From the NCBI GenBank assembly GCA_020199905.1, contig JAIVJS010000007.1, positions 1 to 32,253 of the forward strand: a stretch of DNA of 32,253 nucleotides. Direction: 5' to 3'. The notes under the pieces are model-generated. The model saw only the letters and a program-made list of their open reading frames with translations. It did not search any database and was not told the DNA's origin. How positions within the stretch are numbered: the first letter of the stretch is position 1; each line of letters starts with the position of its first letter. The position numbers were made by a program, and so were the translations under genes. Positions 16,269 to 25,346 of the stretch are shown here, piece by piece. The DNA is from Acidobacteriota bacterium. GTDB lineage: Bacteria; Acidobacteriota; Thermoanaerobaculia; UBA5066; Gp7-AA6.

Positions 16269-17617
16269 GAGGCGTCTTCTCCGAGCGCGGCGACGAGTCC
16301 GTCCATCTCCTCGCGGGTGTTCATCTCGGTCACCGCCACCAGGAACCGGTTCGCGTCGGCCCCCGAACCGCTCCAGCGGGACAGGGCCACGCCCGCGAGG
16401 ATCCGCCGCCGCGCGAGACGGGACAGAAGAGGCGCGGCCGGCCCGGGCCCCTCGACGACGAACTCGTTGAAGGTGGCCGCGGAATCGGGCAGGCGGAATC
16501 CCGGAATGGCGGCGATCCCGCCCTTCAGATATTCGGCCTTGGCGTGCGACTGCGTCGCGACTTCACGAAGACCTTTCTTGCCGAGGAGCGACATGTGGAT
16601 GTTGCTCGCGAGCGCCATCAACCCCTGGTTGGTGCAGATGTTGGAGGTCGCCTTCTCGCGGCGGATGTGCTGCTCCCGCGTCGAGAGCGTGAGGGAGAAG
16701 GCGCGCCGCCCTTCGGCGTCCTTCGTCTGCCCGACGAGGCGTCCCGGAATCTGACGCTGGTGCGCCGTCCGGCAAGCGAGGAATCCCAGCAGTGGTCCGC
16801 CGTTGTGCATCGGAACGCCGAGCGACTGGGCCTCGCCGCAGACGATGTCCGCGCCCGCGTCTCCGGGGGGCGAGAGGAGAGCCAGAGACGCGGCCTCCGC
16901 GACGACGCCGACGAAGAGGGATCCGCGCGACCGCGCCGAGGCCGCGCACGCGCTCCAGTCCTCGATCACGCCACGGAAATTCGGCGACTGCACGGCGACC
17001 GCGAACGTCGCCTCGTCGACGGCGTCCGCGAGGGCGGCCGCGTCCGTCCGGCCGTCGGCGCCGAGCGGTACCTCCACGATCTCGAGTCCGAGGTTCTGGA
17101 AGTAGGTCCGGACGGTCTCGCGGTACTCGGGATGGATTCCCAGAGAGAGCACCGCGCGCCGCCGGCCGCGAACCAGGCGATCGGCCATCAGGAGCGCCTC
17201 GACGAGGGCTGAGGCTCCCTCGTAGAGGGACGCGTTGGCGACGTCCATCGCGGTCAGGAGACAGATATGGGTCTGGAACTCGAATATCGACTGGAGCGTG
17301 CCCTGCGAGACTTCGGGCTGGTACGGCGTGTACGACGTCAGCCACTCGGCGCGATAAAGCATCTGGTCCGCGACGGACGAGACGTAGTGGTTGTAGAGCC
17401 CGGCGCCCAGAAAAAAAGCGGAGTCACGCGCATTCGCGTTCTTCGCCGAGAGCGCCCCGAAGAAACGCCGAATCTCGATCTCCGACATGGGTGGCGGAAG
17501 ATCCGGCGTGTGCCGCACCGACGCGGGAATCGAGGCAAACAGGTCATCGATGGAGGAGACGCCGATCGAGGCGAGCATGCCTTCACGGTCGGCGTCCGAC
17601 GTAGGGAGAAATTTCAC
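16265..17617 (-). CDS. gcvPA: Glycine dehydrogenase (decarboxylating) subunit 1
   Basis: Partner of GcvPB in the split P-protein of the glycine cleavage system; 450 aa, normal for the family. Motifs: FLGAGLYNHY, SYTPYQPEVSQGTLQ and NICTNQGLMA. The GTG start (VKFLPTSDADREGM) gives the expected N-terminus and overlaps the gcvH stop by 4 nt (GTGA). Confidence 0.97.
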   Translation of the reverse strand: MKFLPTSDADREGMLASIGVSSIDDLFASIPASVRHTPDLPPPMSEIEIRRFFGALSAKNANARDSAFFLGAGLYNHYVSSVADQMLYRAEWLTSYTPYQPEVSQGTLQSIFEFQTHICLLTAMDVANASLYEGASALVEALLMADRLVRGRRRAVLSLGIHPEYRETVRTYFQNLGLEIVEVPLGADGRTDAAALADAVDEATFAVAVQSPNFRGVIEDWSACAASARSRGSLFVGVVAEAASLALLSPPGDAGADIVCGEAQSLGVPMHNGGPLLGFLACRTAHQRQIPGRLVGQTKDAEGRRAFSLTLSTREQHIRREKATSNICTNQGLMALASNIHMSLLGKKGLREVATQSHAKAEYLKGGIAAIPGFRLPDSAATFNEFVVEGPGPAAPLLSRLARRRILAGVALSRWSGSGADANRFLVAVTEMNTREEMDGLVAALGEDAS

Positions 17618-18002
17618 TTCTCTTTTTCTTCCGCCTGGACGTACTCCGCGTATTGCTCCGCCGACATGAGCTTGCGCACTTCGTCGTCCGTCGTCACCTT
17701 CAGCTTGATCAGCCATCCGTCTCCGAGGGGGTCATCGTTGACGATTCCCGGCTCCGCCACCGCCGAGCGATTGATCTCGACGATCTCGCCGGAGATCGGG
17801 ATGAAGAGCTCGGAAACCGCCTTCACCGACTCGACGGTGCCGAACTCCTCGTCCGCGTTGTAGACGTGCCCCACCTCGGGAAGCTCGAGGTACACGATCT
17901 CACCGAGCTCCTTCTGCGCGTGATCGGTGATTCCGATGGTTCCGATGTCGCCATCGATCCGAACCCACTCGTGGCTCTGCGTGTAATGAAGTTCGTCCGG
18001 AT

Positions 18003-18006
<4 letters not shown>
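17614..18006 (-). CDS. gcvH: Glycine cleavage system H protein
   Basis: Lipoyl carrier shuttling the aminomethyl intermediate between P, T and L proteins. 130 aa. Lipoylation site Lys62 lies in GTVESVKAVSELF; SHEWVRIDG and GITDHAQKELGEIVYLELP are typical. The GTG start has AAGGAGG 6 nt upstream and overlaps the gcvT stop by 4 nt. No L-protein or lipoate ligase gene is in the window. Confidence 0.97.
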
Positions 18007-19121
<1,115 letters not shown>

Positions 19122-19223
19122 GAGGAGCGGAAATTAGCACATCGGCGGAGTAGAAATGGCGATGTCGAGCCCCCGGGAAGGCGGACGGCGAAGGGCGTGG
19201 GGGCGAACGGAGGGGCAATTCAA

Positions 19224-19229
19224 TACAAT
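19224..19229 (+). promoter_or_regulatory. Possible -10 hexamer for the double cyclic-nucleotide-domain gene
   Basis: TACAAT in the 223-nt divergent spacer between gcvT and the plus-strand gene. No convincing -35 was found. The spacer otherwise holds nothing recognised; the reading frame of the plus-strand gene stays open through much of it. Confidence 0.2.
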
Positions 19230-19344
19230 CCGATCAACCCTTGGACGCTCGATTGATTTTTCCTCGGTTGCTCTCCGCTTGCCGGGCCATCGCTCGGCTC
19301 TGCACGCTCTTCGGCGATCGCCGCTCGCCCTTCGGCGCCCCGCA

Positions 19345-20898
19345 ATGACCGACGACGCCTGCGAGAAAGCGCGCGAGGCCGCGCGGCGCTGCGAAGGGGC
19401 CGGCCTCCTCGCCGAAGCGGAGATGCTCTATCGACTGGCGGTCCGCCTCGAGCTCGACGGCCGGGCCGCCTCCTCCGCCTCGCTCGCCCGGGTCCTGATC
19501 GCCTCGGGAGCGACGGAGGCGGCGCGACCCTTCGCGGGAGACGGCAACGACCCGGTTCTCTCGGCGACGCTGGCCCTCGAACGCCACGACTTTTCGGAGG
19601 CCAGAGCCCTGCTCGACGCCGCGCGCGAGCGCGACCCGTTCGATCCGCGCAGCGCTTCCGCCCGCGGGCGGCTCTCGTTCATCGAGCGAAAGTTCAGGAG
19701 CGCCGTCGAAGACCTGCTCGAGGCGTCGCTTCTCCGGCCGGACGGGCTGCCGGACGCCGCGGACGGCCGGTTCCTGCGCGCCGCGCGAGCCCTGGCGCCG
19801 GCGGAGATCGGCGGATGGGGCGAGGAGGCCTCGGCCGCGCGCGAGAGGCTCGAGCTCCAGGCGCAGAAGCGCTCGCCTGGACTCGCCTTTCCGGATCGGG
19901 GACCCGCCCTCGTACGCGCCCTGATCGCGAGGGGCGGAAAGGCCGAAGGGCTCCTCGACCGGGCTCAGAGGCTTTCTCAGATGCCGGGGCTCTCGGGAAT
20001 CGACGACCACGCGCTGCTCGACGCCGCGGGGGGCGGAGAGCTGCGCCGCATTCCTCCCGGAGGCGTTGTCTTCCGGACCGGGGATTCCTCCTCGGAAGTG
20101 TTCCTCGTCCTGGCCGGGTCGGTCCAGCTGGTGCGCGAGACTCCGGTCGGACCTCAGCGGATGGGTGAGGCGGAGGCGTCGGACTTCATCGGGGAGGAGG
20201 CGTTCGCCGCGCTTCCCCGCACCGCGGACGCGCGCACGGCGAACGGCGCCACCTTGCTCGGGTTCACGCCGGAGTTTCTGTTTGAAACGCCGGGACGCGC
20301 TCCGTGGCTGCGCCACCTCCGCGTGCGACTGGCGCGACGGCTCGCCGCATTGAACGCGTTCTTCCAGGACTTCTTCCCCGCCGGCGCCGCCGCCCCGCCG
20401 TCTCCGGGCCCGTCCCGCGGAGAGGCGGCGTCGCTGTCCGCGGAGGAGCGGTCGAAGTTCCTGGGCAGCGGCGGCCTCTCGGAATCGGACCGCTATCTCT
20501 TCGCCGCGTTTGCCGAGGAGCGGCGATATCCGGCGGGCGCGCTCCTCTTCCGCGAGGGAGACCCGGGCGAAGCGCTCTACGCGGTGGCCCGCGGGCGCGT
20601 TCGGATCTCGAGGCACATCGCCGGAGGCGAGGAGGCGCTCGCCATCCTGGGGCCGGGCGAGATCTTCGGCGAGATGGCGGTCTTGGATCCCGCCTCGTCG
20701 GGCCGGTCCGCGGATGCGCGCGCCCACGAGGAGGCGGTGCTTCTCGAATTGCGCCGCGACCGCTTCGACGGGCTCGAGAGGTCGGACCCGGAGGGATGCG
20801 CCGATCTCTCCGCGCTGCTGTGCCGGCTCGCCGCCCGGCGCTGCGTCGAGACGGCAGAGCGTCTGGCGCGCTGGAGGATCATGGCGGGGCCGGGTTAG
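19345..20898 (+). CDS. Protein with TPR-like N-terminus and two cyclic-nucleotide-binding domains
   Basis: Predicted cytosolic regulator of 517 aa. Residues 1-200 are Ala/Leu/Arg helices with TPR-like spacing (AEAEMLYRLAVRLE, DPFDPRSASARGRL). Two cNMP-binding beta-rolls follow: about 220-330 (IPPGGVVFRTGDSSSEVFLV, LAGSVQLV) and about 385-495 (YPAGALLFREGDPGEALYAV, ARGRVRIS, LGPGEIFGEMAVLD). The second is close to consensus, including GEMAVLD before a phosphate-binding-like SGRSADAR; the first has a degenerate pocket. No DNA-binding helix-turn-helix is seen at the C-terminus, so it is not an evident Crp/Fnr factor. ATG 19345 is preferred over an in-frame start at 19156 because the sequence in between is low-complexity and Arg-rich. 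Confidence 0.8.
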   Translation: MTDDACEKAREAARRCEGAGLLAEAEMLYRLAVRLELDGRAASSASLARVLIASGATEAARPFAGDGNDPVLSATLALERHDFSEARALLDAARERDPFDPRSASARGRLSFIERKFRSAVEDLLEASLLRPDGLPDAADGRFLRAARALAPAEIGGWGEEASAARERLELQAQKRSPGLAFPDRGPALVRALIARGGKAEGLLDRAQRLSQMPGLSGIDDHALLDAAGGGELRRIPPGGVVFRTGDSSSEVFLVLAGSVQLVRETPVGPQRMGEAEASDFIGEEAFAALPRTADARTANGATLLGFTPEFLFETPGRAPWLRHLRVRLARRLAALNAFFQDFFPAGAAAPPSPGPSRGEAASLSAEERSKFLGSGGLSESDRYLFAAFAEERRYPAGALLFREGDPGEALYAVARGRVRISRHIAGGEEALAILGPGEIFGEMAVLDPASSGRSADARAHEEAVLLELRRDRFDGLERSDPEGCADLSALLCRLAARRCVETAERLARWRIMAGPG

Positions 20899-20926
20899 CT
20901 ATCCGCTATCAGCTGTCAGCTCTCAG
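20899..20926. repeat. 7-bp tandem repeat array, CTGTCAG family
   Basis: CTATCCG, CTATCAG, CTGTCAG, CTCTCAG. It begins at the base after the stop codon and is the inverted partner of the array at 21008. Confidence 0.85.
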
Positions 20927-21007
20927 CCAGAATCTGATTGAGCTAGGGCGTTGCTTGTTTCGCGGATCGCGGCGTCAAAGGGGGCCAACACGGGGCTCCG
21001 TTCCCGG

Positions 21008-21036
21008 AGCTGAAAGCTGAAAGCTGACAGCTCCTA
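21008..21036. repeat. 7-bp tandem repeat array, AGCTGAA family
   Basis: AGCTGAA, AGCTGAA, AGCTGAC, AGCTCCT. The last unit runs into the kinase stop codon (21034-21036, minus strand). GCTGAAAGCTGACAGCT pairs at 16 of 17 positions with sequence in the 20899 array. Confidence 0.85.
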
Positions 21037-23112
21037 TTCTTTCTTCAGCTCCACCTTCACCTCCGCCTTGTCGTTCTCGGCGTTGCCCGCCACCAGAATG
21101 CGGACCGTCTTCGACTTGCGTCCGGGCGCGGAGATCTGGAGATCGTGCACCATCGGACCGTGAAGCCGCAGGGGCGAGTCGGATCCGAAGTTCGAAGCGG
21201 GGCCGAGCGTGCGGCCTCCCTCCGAGATCGTGGCGTCGGGCGGGTCCACCTTGAAGACGACCGGCCCGACCGTGCGATCCGAAGGCGAGGAGACTTTCGT
21301 GAACGGCTGGCGGGACTCCCGTTTCAGCTCATCGCCGACGTCCGCGGTGTCGTCCCCGGCGTCGGGTGACACGACGATCGCGACGTTCAAGTCCCGATAC
21401 CCCGGAAGCTCGAACTTCACGCGATGGCGTCCGGACCGGGTGAACTCGAGCTTGCGGCCGCCGCCCCGGTCGTCCCAGTCGTCGGCGATTCCGACGTATC
21501 GGCCGTCGACGTACATCCTGGCCTGATCGGGGCTCACGCCGAACTTCGCGAAGCGTCGGGTGCGATACGTGTTGTCCACCGCTCCCGACGACACGGATTC
21601 GGAGTCCCCCGAGCTGCGAGGCTCCGCCGCGGGCTCGGGCGGAGGGGCGGCCGCGACGCGCACCTGCGTGGGGGTCGAGCGCGGCGCCCGCGTCGGCGCC
21701 AGCCCCGTGTACCGCGGCGCCCCGACCACGGCGTCCGCGGCGGTCGCCGGGCCGCGCGTCGGCAGCGGGCCGATCGTCGGAGGAGGCACGAGCGTCGGCT
21801 CGACGGCGGCCGCAACCGCGAGAGCGGGCGACGGCGCCGGCACGGCCCCGGCGCCGCCGAACACCGCGCCGGCGCCGGGCGCGGCCGTCGGCTGCCCGGC
21901 CTGCACGGGCGGGACGGCGTTGGACCGCCGCCACGACCAGACGAAGAACCCGAGCGCGACCAGAAGCGCCGCGATTCCGAAGAGATAGAGGGCTCCCGCG
22001 GAGCGGCCCGACGGCCCCGAAGGCGCGGGCTCGCGATCGACGGCGGGCGGCCCGCCGGCGTCGGCCGCCTCGTGGGACTCCGGCGCGACGACGGTGGTGG
22101 CGACCCGGGGAGGCGGAACCGGGGCCGCAGGGGCCGTCGAGACCGGAAGAGGGGGCCCGGGGGGAGCGGGCGGCGCCACCGCGGGGGCCGTCATCGCCGC
22201 CAGCGGCATCGCGATGGTCCGCTCCGCTTCTGCGATCTGGTCGGCGATGCGCCCCACCTCACGGAGGAAGTCCGCGGCGTCGGCAGGCCGTTTGTCCGGA
22301 GACTTCGCGAGAAGCCGGGCGAAGACATCGCGCGCCGCCGGCGGCAGGTCCGAGCGAAGCCCGAGCGGATCGCGCGGCTCCGTGTGGAGGATCTGATACA
22401 CGAGGGTCGTGATGGAGTCGCCGGGAAACGGGCGGCTCCCCGTCATCAGCTCGTAGAAGACGACTCCGAGCGAAAAGAAATCGGACCGGCCGTCGAGCTT
22501 CTCCCCGCGGATCTGCTCGGGCGACATGTAGGCGGGACTCCCGATCATCTGGCCGGTGCGCGTCAGGTCCACGGTCGCCGCCAGGAGCTTCCCGATGCCG
22601 AAGTCGGCGACTTTAACCCGCCGCTCCCGCGTCAGCAGGATGTTGCCGGGCTTGACGTCTCGATGCAGGACGCCGCGCTGGTGAGCGTGCTGGAGGGCGA
22701 GCGCGGCCTCGCGAACGACCTCGACGCGTTCCCGCAGCGACAGGAGCCCGCGCGGGCTCGCCGATTCCCGGGAGAGGGCCACGCCTCCCCTGTCGCGGGG
22801 CGCCAGAAAGTGCGTCAACGCGTCCCCGTCGACGTACTCCATCGCGATGTAGAGCAGGCCTTCCGCCTGTCCCGCTTCGTAGATCGTGACGATGTTCGGG
22901 TGCTGCAGGCGGCCCGCGAGCTTCGCTTCGTTCAAGAAGCGGCTCTCGAGCTCCGGGGAAGAGCCCCCCACTCCCTGGGGTCGCACCGTCTTGATCGCGA
23001 CGGGCCTTTCGATCTGCGGGTCATGCCCGAGATAGACGACTCCCATCGCTCCTTCGCCCAGAAGGCCCGCGATTTGAAACCGGCCGATCCGCGATCCCGG
23101 CGGCAGATTCAT
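21034..23112 (-). CDS. Membrane-anchored Ser/Thr protein kinase with PEGA-like repeats
   Basis: 692-aa Hanks-type kinase. Kinase domain about 10-280: LLGEGAMGVVYLG (17-29), ATP lysine in VAIKT (Lys41), HRDVKPGNILL, DFGIGKL and GSPAYMSPEQIRG. A Pro/Ala-rich linker leads to one transmembrane helix near 370-395 (YLFGIAALLVALGFFVW, then WRRSN), followed by a second Pro/Ala/Thr-rich linker. The last 180 residues hold two PEGA-like beta domains (MYVDGRYVGIADDW, and FKVDPPDATISEGGRTLG). The kinase faces the cytoplasm and the PEGA-like part the envelope, where it may sense ligand or wall. ATG overlaps the DUF2007 stop by 4 nt. Substrates unknown. Confidence 0.92.
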   Translation of the reverse strand: MNLPPGSRIGRFQIAGLLGEGAMGVVYLGHDPQIERPVAIKTVRPQGVGGSSPELESRFLNEAKLAGRLQHPNIVTIYEAGQAEGLLYIAMEYVDGDALTHFLAPRDRGGVALSRESASPRGLLSLRERVEVVREAALALQHAHQRGVLHRDVKPGNILLTRERRVKVADFGIGKLLAATVDLTRTGQMIGSPAYMSPEQIRGEKLDGRSDFFSLGVVFYELMTGSRPFPGDSITTLVYQILHTEPRDPLGLRSDLPPAARDVFARLLAKSPDKRPADAADFLREVGRIADQIAEAERTIAMPLAAMTAPAVAPPAPPGPPLPVSTAPAAPVPPPRVATTVVAPESHEAADAGGPPAVDREPAPSGPSGRSAGALYLFGIAALLVALGFFVWSWRRSNAVPPVQAGQPTAAPGAGAVFGGAGAVPAPSPALAVAAAVEPTLVPPPTIGPLPTRGPATAADAVVGAPRYTGLAPTRAPRSTPTQVRVAAAPPPEPAAEPRSSGDSESVSSGAVDNTYRTRRFAKFGVSPDQARMYVDGRYVGIADDWDDRGGGRKLEFTRSGRHRVKFELPGYRDLNVAIVVSPDAGDDTADVGDELKRESRQPFTKVSSPSDRTVGPVVFKVDPPDATISEGGRTLGPASNFGSDSPLRLHGPMVHDLQISAPGRKSKTVRILVAGNAENDKAEVKVELKKE

Positions 23113-23384
23113 TCTTCGAGCTTCTCCGACTCGCCTTCGGTCCGGGCGAAATCACGCTCGCGCCGGGCGAGAATCGTTCTCGCTTCCTCCGCGCGCTCCG
23201 ACGGGACCATCACCCGGCTCATTCCGAACGCGCCCAGATTCTCCGGCCACGGCGATCCGCCGGCGGGACCTTCCACCTCGCAGGGAATTTCCCGGGACTT
23301 CAGAAGACCGGCGATCAACGTGGCCTCCTCATCCTGGCCGGTGGAAGCCACCTCGACCCACTCTTCGTCGTCGTTTTTCGCCAT
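23109..23384 (-). CDS. DUF2007-like small acidic protein
   Basis: 91 aa. The core (VEVASTGQDEEATLIAGLL, IPCEVEG, MVPSERAEEARTIL) matches the DUF2007 pattern of a ferredoxin-like beta-alpha-beta unit, a family labelled putative signal transducers. AAAGGAAA precedes the ATG. Lies 39 nt after selD and overlaps the kinase start, so it may be a kinase partner or substrate (inference). Confidence 0.75.
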   Translation of the reverse strand: MAKNDDEEWVEVASTGQDEEATLIAGLLKSREIPCEVEGPAGGSPWPENLGAFGMSRVMVPSERAEEARTILARRERDFARTEGESEKLEE

Positions 23385-23423
23385 GGTTTCCTTTCCGCGG
23401 AGGTATCAGCCGTCAATTTTCCG

Positions 23424-24533
23424 TCACGAGTTTTTTGCCGAGACCCGCAGGCGAGACTTCCCCGCATCGACCACACGGCCCACGACGCGCGCGGACGGCG
23501 CGCCCGCCGCCCGGCATCGTTCCACGTACGAGGGCGCGTCGGAAGCGGCGACGGAGACGAGCAGCCCGCCCGAGGTCTGCGCGTCGCAGAGCAGCAGGAG
23601 GTCCTCGTCCGTCACGCCCTCGCCGACCTCCGTGCGAGGCCGCATGTTCCGCAGATTGACCCGGGAGCCTTCGGGGGCGATGCCGCGCGCGGCGAGGTCT
23701 CTCGCGCGGGAGAGGAGCGGAACCTCCTCGACGAAGAACTCGCCGGTCACGCCGGACGCGTCCATCATTTCGTAGGCGTGCCCCAGAAGGCCGTAGCCGG
23801 TGACGTCGGTCGCCGCGTGAACGTCCAGGCCCTTCATCGCCTCCGCCGGCCCCCGGTTCAGCGCCGACATCACGGCCACCGCCTCGTCGAGGCCGTCGTC
23901 CGCCAGAACGGGCCGGCGGAAGAAGCGGGAGACGCTGGCCGCGCCGAGCGCGTCCGCGCGGCCCGCGGAAATGGTGACGCCGACGCCGAGCGGCTTGGTC
24001 AGCACCAGGACGTCTCCGGTCCTGGAGCGCGCGTTGGTCACGATCGCCGACTCGGCCGCGAGGCCGGTGACGCAGAGCCCGTACAGCGGAATGTCGTGGT
24101 CGATCGAGTGGCCGCCTCCTATGACGGCGCCGGCTTCGGCCACCTTTTCCGCTCCGCCGCGCAGGATCGCCTCGAGGACTTCGGTCGGCAGCTCCCCCGT
24201 CGGGAAGGCGGCAAGGGCGAGAGCGAGCACCGGCCGCGCGCCCATCGCGTAGACGTCCGACAGCGCGTTGGCCGCGGCAATCTGGCCGAAGATCCAGGGA
24301 TCGTCGACGACGGGGGTGAAGAAGTCGACCGTCTGGACCATGACCTGACCCTGGCCAATCCGATAGACCGCCGCGTCGTCGGCGTGGCGGTTGCCGACCA
24401 GCAGATCGGGATCCGCCGGCGCGGGGAGCTTCGCGAGAAGCGCGGAAAGGTCGAACTGACCGATCTTGCAGGCTCAACCGGCGCTCGACGCGAACGTCGA
24501 GAGCGCCGGGTGAACCGGTGGGCGATGTGTCAC
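23424..24533 (-). CDS. selD: Selenide, water dikinase (selenophosphate synthetase), selenocysteine-containing
   Basis: Makes selenophosphate from selenide and ATP for Sec-tRNA and selenouridine. Read through one in-frame TGA (24474-24476) the gene encodes 369 aa with selenocysteine at residue 20. The context G-Sec-A-C-K-I aligns with E. coli GCGCKI (catalytic Cys17, Lys20). After it come DLLVGNRHADDAAVY, QTVDFFTPVVDDPW, AMGARPVLALAL and the GGGHSIDHD loop, all conserved in SelD. Without recoding, the first ATG after the TGA (24341) would delete the catalytic residue and the ATP-binding N-terminus. GTG 24533 is chosen: TATAAT lies 6 nt upstream, and 19 residues before the Sec is normal. No selA, selB or selC is in the window. 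First gene of a unit with DUF2007 and the PEGA kinase. Confidence 0.9.
24449..24461 (-). promoter_or_regulatory. Candidate bacterial SECIS apical stem-loop
   Basis: In the selD mRNA, GGTC-AGTTC-GACC forms a 4-bp stem with a 5-nt loop starting 16 nt after the UGA. It has a G in the first two loop positions, as bacterial SECIS loops usually do. The stem is short and no strong lower helix was found, so the call is tentative. Confidence 0.45.
24478..24509 (-). promoter_or_regulatory. Strong UUCG-loop hairpin ending 1 nt before the selenocysteine UGA
   Basis: In the selD mRNA the arms CCGGCGCTCTCGACG and CGTCGAGCGCCGG pair over 13 bp with one 2-nt bulge, closed by a TTCG loop. It lies wholly inside selD codons and finishes just upstream of the UGA. 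Role unknown. Confidence 0.7.
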
Positions 24534-24539
24534 GGTTCG

Positions 24540-24545
24540 ATTATA
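24540..24545 (-). promoter_or_regulatory. -10 element of selD, leaderless-like
   Basis: A perfect TATAAT on the minus strand, 6 nt before the GTG start codon. No -35 match was found at 16-18 nt. No Shine-Dalgarno is present. Confidence 0.5.
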
Positions 24546-24600
24546 TGGAGCGGCCCGAGGAGTACGGAGGGGCACCCGGGTATCCCGTCGCGGTTAGAGG

Positions 24601-24616
24601 CTGATCGGTCGATCAG
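24601..24616. repeat. 16-bp inverted repeat upstream of selD
   Basis: Arms CTGATCG and CGATCAG separated by GT. Located after the stop of the 66-aa gene and about 55 nt upstream of the selD -10. Either a 3'-end hairpin or an operator. Confidence 0.45.
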
Positions 24617-24632
24617 GAGGCGGATTTTCCCG

Positions 24633-24833
24633 TCAGGAGAATCGCCGCTTGGCCTCATCCACCACCGTGGCGACACCGAGGCTGACGCCGGCGGCGAGCA
24701 GCTGCCGGGCGTGGTGGCGTCCCAGGTAGATGCCCGCCGCCAGGGCGGCGCACACCGAGAGCAGCGGCTGGTCGCGGATCACACGCCTCCAGTCGGAGGG
24801 AAGAGCTCGCTCGATCGGTTCGACGCGCGTCAT
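24633..24833 (-). CDS. Small hydrophobic protein, DUF883-like tail
   Basis: 66 aa with two short hydrophobic stretches (LLSVCAALAAGIYLG and LLAAGVSLGVATVV). The pattern of a polar N-terminus followed by an RDQP-type turn and a membrane helix resembles the C-terminal part of YqjD/ElaB proteins. It follows the DUF883 gene by 80 nt on the same strand. No ribosome site is obvious. Function unknown. Confidence 0.6.
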   Translation of the reverse strand: MTRVEPIERALPSDWRRVIRDQPLLSVCAALAAGIYLGRHHARQLLAAGVSLGVATVVDEAKRRFS

Positions 24834-24913
24834 GAGAGCACCCGAAAAATGGAGAACGACGGGGGCGCGCGGCGCTACCCCGCCTCACCCAGCCTGCTCG
24901 TCCGTTTCCTCGA

Positions 24914-25204
24914 TCAGTCGTCGTCGCCGCGGAGCAGGAACCCGAACAGGAGCCCGACGCCGAGCGAGACGGCGATCGAGGTGCCCGGATTTTCGCGGAT
25001 GTACTTCCGGGCGTCTGTCCAGAGGTACCCGTAGTCCTTCTCGAGCCTCTTGCTGGTCGACTTGAAGTTCTTGCGCAGATCGTCGCCCGCATCCCCGAAC
25101 TGGTCGCGCGCGCGGCTGTACGAGTCGCCGAGAACCTCTTTGGTCTGGTCGATCTTTTCTTCCACGAAGTCCCGGGCGCGATCAAACGGTGTGTCTTTGG
25201 CCAT
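24914..25204 (-). CDS. DUF883 (YqjD/ElaB-like) membrane-anchored protein
   Basis: 96 aa. A charged amphipathic coil (about 5-65, DFVEEKIDQTKEVLGDSY and similar) leads to RENPGTSIAVSLGVGLLFGFLL, the DUF883 membrane anchor, ending RGDDD. E. coli homologues sit in the inner membrane and bind ribosomes in stationary phase. The ATG has a near-perfect Shine-Dalgarno, GGAGGTGA. Confidence 0.8.
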   Translation of the reverse strand: MAKDTPFDRARDFVEEKIDQTKEVLGDSYSRARDQFGDAGDDLRKNFKSTSKRLEKDYGYLWTDARKYIRENPGTSIAVSLGVGLLFGFLLRGDDD

Positions 25205-25230
25205 TCCTCACCTCCAAAAAGCGAATTTCG

Positions 25231-25236
25231 ATCATA
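25231..25236 (-). promoter_or_regulatory. -10 element of the DUF883 gene
   Basis: TATGAT on the minus strand (five of six to consensus) would start transcription about 20 nt before the ATG, leaving a short leader carrying the strong ribosome site. No clear -35 was found. Confidence 0.35.
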
Positions 25237-25346
25237 TACCCTAGGGGCCGTGAGTTCCTCCTGCAAATCCCCCGCCGTTTTCCGCGGCCGCGGGCTGTCG
25301 CGGAGAGGCGGACCCGGCCGGCGCGCGCCGGGCGACTGACACCCGC

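Noticed and set aside
19122..19200. Glycine riboswitch ahead of gcvT
   Set aside because: No tandem glycine-aptamer core was seen, and the sequence to the start codon is short and unstructured.
24474..24476. UGA in selD as a nonsense mutation making a pseudogene
   Set aside because: The codon sits exactly at the catalytic Cys/Sec position and the frame is intact on both sides, which random decay would not produce.
23413..24477. Alternative 354-codon minus-strand frame over selD
   Set aside because: Arg-rich shadow frame; the SelD motifs lie in the frame containing the UGA.
24478..24509. Intrinsic terminator in the selD 5' region
   Set aside because: It lies inside the coding frame and is followed by coding sequence, not a T-run.
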